DNA from: ZC4RG30 sp964417875
GTDB lineage: Bacteria > Pseudomonadota > Gammaproteobacteria > Steroidobacterales > Steroidobacteraceae
Length of the DNA: 18,193 bases
Direction of reading: 5' to 3'
Assembly (NCBI GenBank): GCA_964417875.1
Contig: CAYQJU010000054.1
Span: 1-18,193, forward strand
The position numbers and the translations under genes are program-made. Below are positions 1-6,559 of this stretch, one piece after another. Within the stretch, counting starts at the first letter, position 1, and every line of letters begins with the position of its first letter. The notes below the pieces were generated by a model. That model had not been told where the DNA came from and did no database searches. It was given only the letters and a program-made list of their open reading frames with translations.

Positions 1-415
1 GCTGCGCCTTGGTGGTGGCGACCTTCACCAGGCGCCAGTTGCGCAGCACATAGTCGTGGATCTCGGCGCGGATCCAGTGCACCGCGAAGGACACCAGCCG
101 CACGCCCTGGGTGGGGTCGTAGCGCTTGACCGCCTTCATCAGCCCGACATTGCCTTCCTGCACCAGGTCGCCGATCGGCAGGCCATAGCCGGAATAGCCG
201 CGGGCGATGTGCAGCACGAAGCGCAGATGCGAGAACACGAGCTGGCGCGCCGCCTCCAGGTCGTCGTCGCGACGGAAGCGCGTGGCCAGCTCCTGCTCTT
301 CCTCGCGGCTGAGCACGGGGATGCGGCTGACGCGGTCGGCGTACGCCTCGAAGCTGCCCAGCGGACCTGCCAGCAGGGCGTCCGGGCGGATGGCCAGCAC
401 GTTGGTTGCGCTCAA
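1..415 (-). CDS. rpoH: RNA polymerase heat-shock sigma factor RpoH (sigma-32), 5' part only
   Basis: This is the N-terminal 138 codons of the alternative sigma factor that directs RNA polymerase to heat-shock promoters; the gene continues beyond the left edge. The visible part carries sigma regions 1.2 to 2.4. It includes SHLRFVLHIARGYSGYGLP (about 62-80), LVQEGNVGLMKAVKRYDP (84-101) and the -10 recognition segment LVSFAVHWIRAEIHDYVL (108-125), followed by RNWRLVKVATTKAQ, all closely matching E. coli RpoH. I chose the TTG at 413-415 because a ten-base Shine-Dalgarno (AGGAAGGAGG on the coding strand) lies nine bases upstream and the protein length before region 1.2 then fits the family. No ATG in a suitable place was seen. 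It follows ftsX in the same direction, as in E. coli, but has its own control region (CIRCE and a sigma-E-like promoter) in the 118-base gap. Confidence 0.95.
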   Translation of the reverse strand, partial: MSATNVLAIRPDALLAGPLGSFEAYADRVSRIPVLSREEEQELATRFRRDDDLEAARQLVFSHLRFVLHIARGYSGYGLPIGDLVQEGNVGLMKAVKRYDPTQGVRLVSFAVHWIRAEIHDYVLRNWRLVKVATTKAQ

Positions 416-424
416 GATGGGGAA

Positions 425-434
425 CCTCCTTCCT
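425..434 (-). promoter_or_regulatory. Strong ribosome binding site of rpoH
   Basis: The coding-strand sequence AGGAAGGAGG ends nine bases before a TTG codon and decides the start of rpoH. A near-perfect anti-16S match paired with a weak TTG start codon is an unusual combination. The flanking GGAA and TTCC could form a short four-base-pair stem around GGAGG, which is weak evidence at best for a temperature-sensitive structure. Confidence 0.75.
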
Positions 435-448
435 GGATCGGACCGATG

Positions 449-475
449 TTAGCACTCGTCGAATTAGAGTGCTAA
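449..475 (-). promoter_or_regulatory. CIRCE operator (HrcA binding site) upstream of rpoH
   Basis: The inverted repeat TTAGCACTC-N9-GAGTGCTAA is present without a mismatch. This is the consensus CIRCE element bound by the repressor HrcA, best known in front of groESL and dnaK operons. Here it lies between ftsX and rpoH, about 34 bases upstream of the rpoH start codon, and overlaps the -10 region of the predicted promoter. That position implies that HrcA represses rpoH. An hrcA gene is not in the window and must be elsewhere in the genome if this reading is right. Confidence 0.93.
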
Positions 476-491
476 GCAGGGTCAGGGTTCC
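464..491 (-). promoter_or_regulatory. Candidate sigma-E (RpoE) promoter of rpoH
   Basis: On the rpoH coding strand GGAACCC is followed by exactly 16 bases and then TCTAA. This matches the sigma-E pattern GGAACTT-N16-TCTAA/TCTGA, with differences only in the last two bases of the -35. E. coli rpoH is known to have a sigma-E promoter (P3). Transcription would start around 458-459 and leave a leader of about 43 bases. The -10 lies inside the CIRCE element. The match is by eye; no weight matrix was run. Confidence 0.55.
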
Positions 492-533
492 CCCGGGACT
501 TGAATATTAAGATTGTGAAATCAGTATCTTGGG

Positions 534-1451
534 TCAGGCCCGCGGTTCGATGCGGGCGAGATGTCGCGCCGCAGCAAGGCCCGCGCCCAGCAGTCCGAGC
601 AGCCCGCCGACGCCCAGCAGCACCCCCACATCGCGCAGTCGCGGGGTCAGCAGGCGGAAGTCGCTGCCATAGGTTTCGGCCAGGCGGGTGACGGGCGCAT
701 TCAGCAGCGCAAGGCCGATGGCCACCAGCACCACCGCGAGGATGCCGCCGCCCAGGCCATAGAGCAGGCCGGTATAGAGGAAGGGCCGGCGCACGAAGGC
801 ATTGCTGCCGCCCACGAGCTTGGTGACCTCGATCTCGGCGCGGCGGTTGTAGATCTCCAGGCGCACCGTGTTGCCGATGATGGCCAGCACGCCCGCCCCC
901 AGCAGCACCGCTGCGCCGGTGACGATGCCGCGCAGCAGCGCCAGGATGGCGTCGAGCCGCCGCACCCAGTCGCTGTCGATCTGCACCAGCTCGACCTCGG
1001 GCCACGCGGCGATGAACTGGCGCAGCGATTCCATGCGCTCAGGGTCGGTGGCGCCGGCCTCCGGGCGCACCTCCAGGGCATGCGGCAGCGGGTTGCGGTC
1101 CAGCGAGTCGAGCGCCTCGCCGAAGCCGCTGCGCTCGCGGAACGAGGCCATGGCCTCATCGGCGCTGATCAGCCGCACGCTGGCCACGCCGCTGCGCTCG
1201 CGCAGGGAAGTGGCCAGCTGTCGGGCCTTTTCAAGCGCCACGTCCTGCTGGAAGTAGACGCTGACATCCACGGCGGTGGCGAAATCGCCGGTGGCCTGGC
1301 GCACGCTGACGATGGCGAGTCCCAGCGCGGTGGGCAGCGTCAGCGCGATCGCGATGACAAGCACCGTGAACGACGTGGACAGCGGTGCGCGCGCCAGTCG
1401 TCCGGTGGCGAACAGCGCCGACTGCACATGCCGCATCAGCCAGCGCGTCAT
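534..1451 (-). CDS. ftsX: Cell division protein FtsX, ABC-like membrane subunit
   Basis: FtsX is the integral membrane partner of the ATPase FtsE in the divisome, where the complex activates periplasmic murein hydrolases (through EnvC in E. coli) and helps divisome assembly. The 305-residue protein has the family layout: a short cytoplasmic N-terminus, a first membrane helix at about 28-50, a periplasmic domain of roughly 120 residues, then three further helices at about 172-197, 227-252 and 274-296. The cytoplasmic segment NTVRLEIYNRRAEIEVTKLVG (about 194-214) between helices two and three is the conserved motif expected to contact FtsE. The start ATG overlaps the ftsE stop codon by four bases (ATGA), so the two are translationally coupled. 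It is the third gene of ftsYEX, and rpoH follows. Confidence 0.96.
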   Translation of the reverse strand: MTRWLMRHVQSALFATGRLARAPLSTSFTVLVIAIALTLPTALGLAIVSVRQATGDFATAVDVSVYFQQDVALEKARQLATSLRERSGVASVRLISADEAMASFRERSGFGEALDSLDRNPLPHALEVRPEAGATDPERMESLRQFIAAWPEVELVQIDSDWVRRLDAILALLRGIVTGAAVLLGAGVLAIIGNTVRLEIYNRRAEIEVTKLVGGSNAFVRRPFLYTGLLYGLGGGILAVVLVAIGLALLNAPVTRLAETYGSDFRLLTPRLRDVGVLLGVGGLLGLLGAGLAAARHLARIEPRA

Positions 1452-2161
1452 CGGGTGATCTCGATGTGCGGCAGGTCGAAGGCGGGGGCGGCGGCTGGCG
1501 CGGCGCCATGGATGCGGCCGCCTTCGACGATGATCTCGCGCAGGCCCCAGGCCTTCACGATATCCAGGTCGTGGGTGGCGATCACCACCGTCACGCCCAC
1601 GTCGTTGAAGCGGCGGAACAGGCCCATGATCTCCAGCGACAGCGCCGGGTCGAGGTTGCCGGTGGGCTCATCGGCGATGATCAGCTTCGGCTTGCTGACC
1701 ACGGCGCGCGCGATGCCGACGCGCTGCTGCTCGCCCACGGACAGCTCCAGCGGCAGCGCGCCCGCACGATCGAGCAGGCCCACCTGGTCGAGCGAGGCGC
1801 GCACGCGGCGGTCGATTTCCTTCAGTGAAAAGCCGGTCTCGGCGGCATGCAGCGGCAGCGCGACATTGTCGAAGATGCTGCGCTCGGTGAGCAGGCGATG
1901 GTCCTGGAAGACCACGCCCAGTTCGCGGCGGAATGCCGGGATGCGGCGCGTGGACAGTGCAGCGGTGTTGTGGCCATTGACCAGCACCATGCCGCGGGTG
2001 GGCCGCTCGAGCAGCGCGATCAGCTTCAGGATGGTGCTCTTGCCGGCGCCGGAGCGCCCGGTGAGGAACACCATCTCGCCGGTGGCCACATCGAAGGTGG
2101 CCGCATTGAGCGCCTCGCGGCCGTTGGGATATCGCTTGCTCGCCCGATCGAAGCGGATCAT
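1448..2161 (-). CDS. ftsE: Cell division ATP-binding protein FtsE
   Basis: FtsE is the cytoplasmic ABC-type ATPase that drives FtsX at the septum. The 237 residues contain Walker A GRSGAGKST (35-43), the Q-loop glutamine in VVFQDHR (Gln86), Walker B with LIIADEPTGNLD (160-171) and the switch histidine in ATHD (His197). The ABC signature reads LSVGEQQR (140-147), where LSGGEQQR is usual, so the first glycine is a valine; the rest of the motif is intact. The C-terminus has an Ala/Pro-rich tail of about 20 residues beyond the ATPase core. The gene starts four bases after the ftsY stop and overlaps ftsX by four bases, so ftsYEX is one operon. Confidence 0.97.
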   Translation of the reverse strand: MIRFDRASKRYPNGREALNAATFDVATGEMVFLTGRSGAGKSTILKLIALLERPTRGMVLVNGHNTAALSTRRIPAFRRELGVVFQDHRLLTERSIFDNVALPLHAAETGFSLKEIDRRVRASLDQVGLLDRAGALPLELSVGEQQRVGIARAVVSKPKLIIADEPTGNLDPALSLEIMGLFRRFNDVGVTVVIATHDLDIVKAWGLREIIVEGGRIHGAAPAAAPAFDLPHIEITR

Positions 2162-2165
2162 CCGG

Positions 2166-3107
2166 CTACTTTACACCCGGCCCGACGCCCAGCAGCGCAT
2201 CGACGAAGGCCTCGGGCACGAATTCGCCGAAATCCTCCGGCTGCTCGCCAATGCCGATGAACCGGATCGGCAGCTTCATCTCGCGCGCGATGGCCACCAC
2301 GATGCCGCCGCGGGCGGTGCCGTCGAGCTTGGTCAGCACCAGGCCGGTGACACCGACCGCCGCGTGGAACTCGCGCGCCTGGGCCAGTGCGTTCTGGCCC
2401 TGGTTGGCATCGAGCACCAGCAGCACTTCATCCGGCGCCTGTGCATCGACGCGCGCGAGCACGCGGCGGATCTTCTTCAGCTCCTCCATCAGGTGCGACT
2501 GGCTGTGCAGGCGGCCGGCGGTGTCGGCGATGAACACGTCCATGTTCTTCGCCTGCGCAGAACGCAGCGCATCGAACACCACCGCGCCCGGATCCGCGCC
2601 GCTGGCCTGCTGCACGATCTCGGCGCCGCTGCGTTCGGCCCAGATGTCCAGCTGTTCGGCGGCGGCTGCACGGAAGGTGTCGCCGGCAGCCAGCAGCACC
2701 TTGTTGCCGTCACGCGAGAGGCGCAGCGCCAGCTTGCCGATGGAGGTGGTTTTGCCCGAGCCATTCACACCCACCACCATGATGGTGTAGGGGCGGCGTG
2801 TGCGGTCGATGGCCAGCGGCAGCGCGCAGGGGCGCAGGATGTCCAGCAGCTCGGCGCGCAACGCGCGCATCAGTGCCTCGGCATCGGCCAGTTCGCGCCG
2901 TGCCACGCTGGCGCGCAGCTTCTCGAGGATCAGCTGCGTGGCGTTCACGCCGAGGTCGGCGCCGATCAGCCGCGCCTCCAGCTCATCGAGCAGTTCCGCA
3001 TCGATCTTCCGGCCGCGGAACAGGCCGGTGAAATCATCCGCGAAGCGGCTGGCGCTGCGGGCCAGCTTCTCGCGCATGCGGCCGAAGAATCCCTGACTTT
3101 CGCCCAT
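2166..3107 (-). CDS. ftsY: Signal recognition particle receptor FtsY (SRP-family GTPase)
   Basis: FtsY is the membrane-associated receptor that docks SRP-ribosome complexes at the SecYEG translocon. The 313-residue protein has the helical N domain (about 10-95) and the GTPase G domain: G1 GVNGSGKTT (113-121), the insertion-box motif DTFRAAA (143-149), G3 DTAGR (195-199), G4 TKLDGTARGG (259-268) and the closing motif GIGEQPEDF (286-294 region). The long acidic A domain of E. coli FtsY is missing; the protein begins almost directly with the amphipathic helix GFFGRMREKLARS, a lipid-binding type of sequence. A longer reading frame continues upstream, but ATG at 3105-3107 is preceded by AAGGG at a good distance and gives the family N-terminus. 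It is the first gene of ftsYEX and divergent from rsmD. Confidence 0.96.
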   Translation of the reverse strand: MGESQGFFGRMREKLARSASRFADDFTGLFRGRKIDAELLDELEARLIGADLGVNATQLILEKLRASVARRELADAEALMRALRAELLDILRPCALPLAIDRTRRPYTIMVVGVNGSGKTTSIGKLALRLSRDGNKVLLAAGDTFRAAAAEQLDIWAERSGAEIVQQASGADPGAVVFDALRSAQAKNMDVFIADTAGRLHSQSHLMEELKKIRRVLARVDAQAPDEVLLVLDANQGQNALAQAREFHAAVGVTGLVLTKLDGTARGGIVVAIAREMKLPIRFIGIGEQPEDFGEFVPEAFVDALLGVGPGVK

Positions 3108-3130
3108 TGGTACCCTTGGTTGAACGGCCC

Positions 3131-3158
3131 TTGCGAAGGAAGCCGCGCATTGTAATAG
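3131..3158 (+). promoter_or_regulatory. Weak candidate sigma-70 promoter of rsmD
   Basis: TTGCGA (3131-3136), a 16-base spacer and TAATAG (3153-3158) lie in the 61-base gap between the divergent ftsY and rsmD. Transcription would begin only a few bases before the GTG of rsmD, giving a nearly leaderless message. The match is modest and was judged by eye. Confidence 0.3.
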
Positions 3159-3168
3159 GCTTCGCGTC

Positions 3169-3762
3169 GTGAAACGTTCCCGTGGAGAACTGCGCATCAT
3201 CGCCGGCGCATTGCGCGGCCGGCGCTGGCCCGTGCCCGATGTGCCTGGACTGCGGCCCACGCCCGATCGCGTGCGCGAGACGCTGTTCAACTGGCTGGCG
3301 CCATGCATCGCCGGGCGGCGGGTGCTCGACCTGTTCGCCGGCAGCGGCGCGCTGGGCTTCGAGGCCGCATCGCGGGGCGCCGCCTCGGTGACGCTGGTGG
3401 AGCAGCACCGCGCGGCCCTCGCGCTGCTGCGCGAGACCGCGGCGCGCTTCGGGCTTGACTCGGTGCGCATCGAGGCGATGGAGGCCATGGCCTTCCTGCG
3501 CGCGCAGCCGGCCGGCAGCGGCTGGGATGTGATCCTGCTTGATCCGCCGTTTGATTCCGGGCTGCTGGCGCCAGCGCTGCAGCGGATCGGCGGACACGGG
3601 CTGCTGGCTGCCGGAGGCTACTGTTACGTCGAGCTGCCCGGAGATGCCGCGCTGCCTGAATGGCCGGAACACTGGCTCCCGCATCGCAGCGGGAAGGCCG
3701 GTGAGGTCGGGTATCATCTGCTGCATCATGCCCCGCCGCGCGATCTATCCTGGAACGTTTGA
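3169..3762 (+). CDS. rsmD: 16S rRNA (guanine966-N2)-methyltransferase RsmD
   Basis: RsmD methylates G966 of 16S rRNA in the small ribosomal subunit using S-adenosylmethionine. The 197-residue length equals the family norm. The N-terminus carries the RNA-contacting stretch RIIAGALRGRRWPVP and the motif RPTPDRVRETLFNWL (29-43). The SAM-binding motif is DLFAGSGALGFEAASRG (54-70), and the catalytic motif for N2-guanine methylation is DPPF (125-128). The start is GTG at 3169; it gives the expected MKRSRGELRIIAG beginning, and no other start fits as well. The last 35 bases overlap the beginning of coaD in another frame, so the two genes are probably translated from one message. The rsmD-coaD order next to ftsY is common in gammaproteobacteria. 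Confidence 0.95.
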   Translation: MKRSRGELRIIAGALRGRRWPVPDVPGLRPTPDRVRETLFNWLAPCIAGRRVLDLFAGSGALGFEAASRGAASVTLVEQHRAALALLRETAARFGLDSVRIEAMEAMAFLRAQPAGSGWDVILLDPPFDSGLLAPALQRIGGHGLLAAGGYCYVELPGDAALPEWPEHWLPHRSGKAGEVGYHLLHHAPPRDLSWNV

Positions 3763-4219
3763 TCCCATCACCAACGGCCACAAGGACCTCGTGCGCCGCG
3801 CCGCCGGCATCTTCGATGAGGTGGTGGTGGCCATTGCGGCCAATCCGGGCAAGACGCCGATGTTCACGCATGCCGAGCGCATCGAGCTCACGCGCCGCGT
3901 GGTGGCCGACATCCCCAATGTGCGGGTGTCCGGCTACGACGGGCTGACGGTGGAATTCATGCGCGAGCAGGGCATCCATGTGGTGGTGCGCGGCCTGCGC
4001 GCGGTGTCCGACTTCGAGTTCGAATTCCAGCTGGCCAACATGCAGCGGCACCTGCTGCCCGGCATCGAGACTGTGTTCCTGACGCCGCAGGAGCAGTTCA
4101 CCTTCATTTCCTCGACGCTGGTGCGCGAGATCGCGGTGTATGGCGGCAGCGTCAGCCAGTTCGTCGATCCGCTGGTCGCCGAGGAATTGCGGCTGCGCAA
4201 GCGCAAGCCCGAGGCCTGA
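3728..4219 (+). CDS. coaD: Phosphopantetheine adenylyltransferase CoaD
   Basis: CoaD transfers AMP from ATP to 4'-phosphopantetheine, forming dephospho-CoA in the penultimate step of coenzyme A synthesis. The 163-residue protein shows the nucleotidyltransferase motif YPGTFDPITNGH (7-18; Thr10 and His18 of the T/HxGH signature), the basic RGLR (88-91), the substrate-binding segment SDFEFEFQLANMQRHL (94-109) and the ATP-binding ISSTLVRE (128-135). The frame is open further upstream inside rsmD, but the ATG at 3728 gives the normal N-terminus. The gene begins inside rsmD (35-base overlap). CoaBC, which acts earlier in the same pathway, is in this window at 10699. Confidence 0.97.
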   Translation: MPRRAIYPGTFDPITNGHKDLVRRAAGIFDEVVVAIAANPGKTPMFTHAERIELTRRVVADIPNVRVSGYDGLTVEFMREQGIHVVVRGLRAVSDFEFEFQLANMQRHLLPGIETVFLTPQEQFTFISSTLVREIAVYGGSVSQFVDPLVAEELRLRKRKPEA

Positions 4220-4281
4220 GGGCGGGGAACGAACCGCCGGCGGCGCGGCCCAAGCAGTACAGGAAACCATCGGGACCCATC

Positions 4282-5805
4282 GTGATCCGAAAGCTGCTGT
4301 CCATGACCCTGCTGCTGGCCGCCGGCGCCGCGCAGGCGGCGGTCTCCACGCCGCTGCTCGAGGCCGCCTATCGCGGCGATGCCGCGCAGGTCGCCGAACT
4401 GCTGCGCGCCGGCGCAAAACCTGACGAGGCCAATGATTTCGGCGCCACGCCGCTGGGCGAGGCCGCGCGCCGCGGCGATACCGAGGTGCTGCAGCTGCTG
4501 CTGAAGGCCGGCGCCGATCCGCAGGACGCCAACGCCGAGGGCGAGACGGCGTTGATGCGTATCGCGCGCACCGGCAATGTCGAGGCGGCGAAGCTGCTGC
4601 TCAGGCATGGCGCAAAGGTCGACGCGCGCGAGAAGTGGGGCGGGCAGACCGCGCTGATCTGGGCCGCTGCGCAGAACCATCCGCAGATGATCCGCTTGCT
4701 CGCCTCGAAGGGCGCGGATGTGAATGCGCGCTCGGCCGTGCGTGAATGGCCGCGACGCATGACCGCCGAGGAGCGTCCCAAGGACATGAACCGCGGCGGC
4801 ATGTCGGCGCTGCATTTCGCCGCGCGCGAAGGGCATGTCGAGTCGGTGAAGGCCTTGCTCGAGGTGGGCGCCGAAATCGATTTCACCGATCCGGACGGCA
4901 GCACGCCGCTGATCGTGGCGCTGATGAATGGCCACTGGGACACCGCGAAGCTGCTGGTCGAAGCCGGTGCCGACGTGAACCACTGGGACTGGTGGGGCCA
5001 GACGCCGCTGTACATGGCGGTGGACATGAACACGCTGCCCACCGGCGCCCGCATCGAGCTGCCGACGATGGATGAGGCCACCGGTCTCGACATCATCAAC
5101 CTGCTGCTCGCGAAGGGCGCCAACCCGAACGCACAGCTGAAGCTGCGGCCGCCGTACCGGATGGTGTCGCAGGATCGCCTGGCCGATCCTGCCATCGACT
5201 ATGGCGCCACGCCGTTGCTGCGCGCGGCAAAGGCCGCCGACCTTCCGGCCATGCAGGCGCTGCTGGATGCCGGCGCGCTGGTCGACCTGCCGAATGTCTA
5301 TGGCCACACGCCGCTGATCGTGGCCGCCGGCGCCACACGCGGCCGCGCCACGCCGACGCGCGGCGGCAATTACACCGAGGAAGAAGCCATCGCCGCGGTG
5401 AAGCTGCTGCTGGTGCATGGCGCGGATGCCAGTGCCGCGGCCTACCGCAAGCCCGGTGGCCGTCACGGCAAGATCCGCTGCACCGGCTATGTGGTGGTCG
5501 AGGACTGCTACATCGGCGAGAGCGCGATGCACGGCGCGGCGCTGCATGGCTGGGTGAAGCTGGCGCAGGTGCTGAAGGATGCGGGTGCCGACATCAATGC
5601 GCAGGATTCTGATGGCATGACGCCGCTGGACTATGCGATGGGTCGCTACCGGCTGGGGTTCCTGGAGAACGCGCCGGCGCCGCAGCTCGAGGTGGCCGCT
5701 GCGCTGCGCGAACTGGGCGCGACGAAGGAAGCGGCGGATGCCGAGCCGCTGCCGCCGGGTGATCGGCCCATCGTCATTGCCGAGGTGCCCGCGCTGCCTT
5801 ATTGA
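4282..5805 (+). CDS. Secreted ankyrin-repeat protein
   Basis: This 507-residue protein starts with a clear Sec signal peptide (n-region RK, hydrophobic core LLSMTLLLAAGAAQA, cleavage expected near residue 20), so it is probably periplasmic or exported. The rest is a solenoid of ankyrin repeats with the usual TPL(xx)AA...G...LL..GAD pattern. Repeats are seen from about 23, 56, 88, 122, 174, 207, 240, 308, 341 and 414. Several are interrupted by loops of 15-40 residues, at about 151-172, 251-266, 286-306, 351-368 and 388-412; the last has two cysteines (Cys400, Cys409) that could form a disulfide. The GTG start was chosen because it supplies the positive n-region; an ATG seven codons later is possible. 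It stands 62 bases after coaD, and its last 32 bases overlap the convergent glycosylase gene. The molecular partner cannot be told from sequence. Confidence 0.85.
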   Translation: MIRKLLSMTLLLAAGAAQAAVSTPLLEAAYRGDAAQVAELLRAGAKPDEANDFGATPLGEAARRGDTEVLQLLLKAGADPQDANAEGETALMRIARTGNVEAAKLLLRHGAKVDAREKWGGQTALIWAAAQNHPQMIRLLASKGADVNARSAVREWPRRMTAEERPKDMNRGGMSALHFAAREGHVESVKALLEVGAEIDFTDPDGSTPLIVALMNGHWDTAKLLVEAGADVNHWDWWGQTPLYMAVDMNTLPTGARIELPTMDEATGLDIINLLLAKGANPNAQLKLRPPYRMVSQDRLADPAIDYGATPLLRAAKAADLPAMQALLDAGALVDLPNVYGHTPLIVAAGATRGRATPTRGGNYTEEEAIAAVKLLLVHGADASAAAYRKPGGRHGKIRCTGYVVVEDCYIGESAMHGAALHGWVKLAQVLKDAGADINAQDSDGMTPLDYAMGRYRLGFLENAPAPQLEVAAALRELGATKEAADAEPLPPGDRPIVIAEVPALPY

Positions 5806-6511
5806 TGCGGCGCGTGGCTTTCCGTTTCGGTGCTGCGGCCACCTTCGGTGGCTCGATGTCGATGCGCGGCGCGCGGCCTGCGCGCTTTGGCAGCACGCCT
5901 TGCTGGTGCAGTTCCACTGCGCGCCACATGTACCACGCGCCGGCGGAGCGATATGGCTTCCAGCGTTCGGCGTAGGCGAGCAATGCCCTGGGCTTGGGCA
6001 GGCCCTTGAGCCCATAGGCCAGGCGAAAGCCGTTGCGCACGCCAAAGTCATCCGCCGGCATCACGTCCGGCCGGCCGAAGTGGAACATCAGCAGCATCTG
6101 CGCAGTCCAGCGGCCGATGCCGCGCACGGCAATGCAGCTGGCGATGATCGCCTCGTCGTCCAGGGTGGCCAGCGTTGCATCGTCGGGGAGGCGGCCGTCC
6201 AGCGCATGCGCAGCCAGGTCTTTCAGCGCGGCGATCTTCGCGTACGAGAAGCCGGTCGCACGCAGTGTTTCCTCTGGCAGCGCTGCAAGTCCGGCGGGGG
6301 TGGGAAAACGACCGCTGCTCGCTGCGATCAGCCGTTCGATGATCTTGCGCGCCACGGCACCGGAGAGCTGCTGACTGGCGATCGAGCGCGCCAGGATCTC
6401 GAAGACGCTGCCGTCTGCACGCATCCCGGCCGGATAAGGCTCTGAAATCGCGGCAATGCCGTGGACGATCCTGTCGCGGGTTTCGAAATGCTGCAGGTAC
6501 TGCGATTTCAT
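5774..6511 (-). CDS. AlkA-type DNA-3-methyladenine glycosylase (HhH-GPD family)
   Basis: This enzyme is predicted to remove alkylated bases such as 3-methyladenine from DNA, the first step of base-excision repair. The 245 residues contain the early motif FEILARSIASQQLS (37-50), the helix-hairpin-helix VRGIGRWTAQ (129-138) and the catalytic loop MPADDFGVRNGF (151-162). The second aspartate (about Asp155) corresponds to AlkA Asp238. YAERWKPYRSAGAWYMWR (180-197) also matches AlkA. There is no Nth-type catalytic lysine or iron-sulfur cysteine cluster, so it should be a monofunctional glycosylase. A lysine/arginine-rich tail of about 30 residues (from 215) follows the domain. The reading frame extends to an ATG at 6538, but the ATG at 6511 has GGTGG seven bases upstream and is preferred. 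It lies 48 bases after mutM on the same strand and converges on the ankyrin gene. Confidence 0.92.
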   Translation of the reverse strand: MKSQYLQHFETRDRIVHGIAAISEPYPAGMRADGSVFEILARSIASQQLSGAVARKIIERLIAASSGRFPTPAGLAALPEETLRATGFSYAKIAALKDLAAHALDGRLPDDATLATLDDEAIIASCIAVRGIGRWTAQMLLMFHFGRPDVMPADDFGVRNGFRLAYGLKGLPKPRALLAYAERWKPYRSAGAWYMWRAVELHQQGVLPKRAGRAPRIDIEPPKVAAAPKRKATRRINKAARAPRQ

Positions 6512-6559
6512 GTCATGTCCACCGGGGTTCGCCTGCATTCAAGGCGGCCCGCTTTTCCC

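Noticed and set aside
500..533. AT-rich stretch after ftsX as a sigma-70 promoter of rpoH
   Set aside because: TAATAT is present on the minus strand, but no -35 box occurs at an acceptable distance; the sigma-E-like boxes nearer the gene fit better.
561..3155. A very long plus-strand open frame (864 codons) covering ftsX, ftsE and ftsY in antisense
   Set aside because: It is exactly antisense to three unmistakable conserved genes; its translation is rich in Gln, His, Arg and Ala without any motif, as expected for shadow frames of GC-rich genes.
4223..4250. Hairpin between coaD and the ankyrin gene
   Set aside because: Only about five GC pairs around an eight-base loop with no T tract; such weak stems are everywhere at this GC content.
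3934..6051. Minus-strand open frame of 705 codons across coaD and the ankyrin gene
   Set aside because: Antisense shadow of well-supported genes; its composition (His, Gln, Arg repeats) mirrors the ankyrin repeats read backwards.
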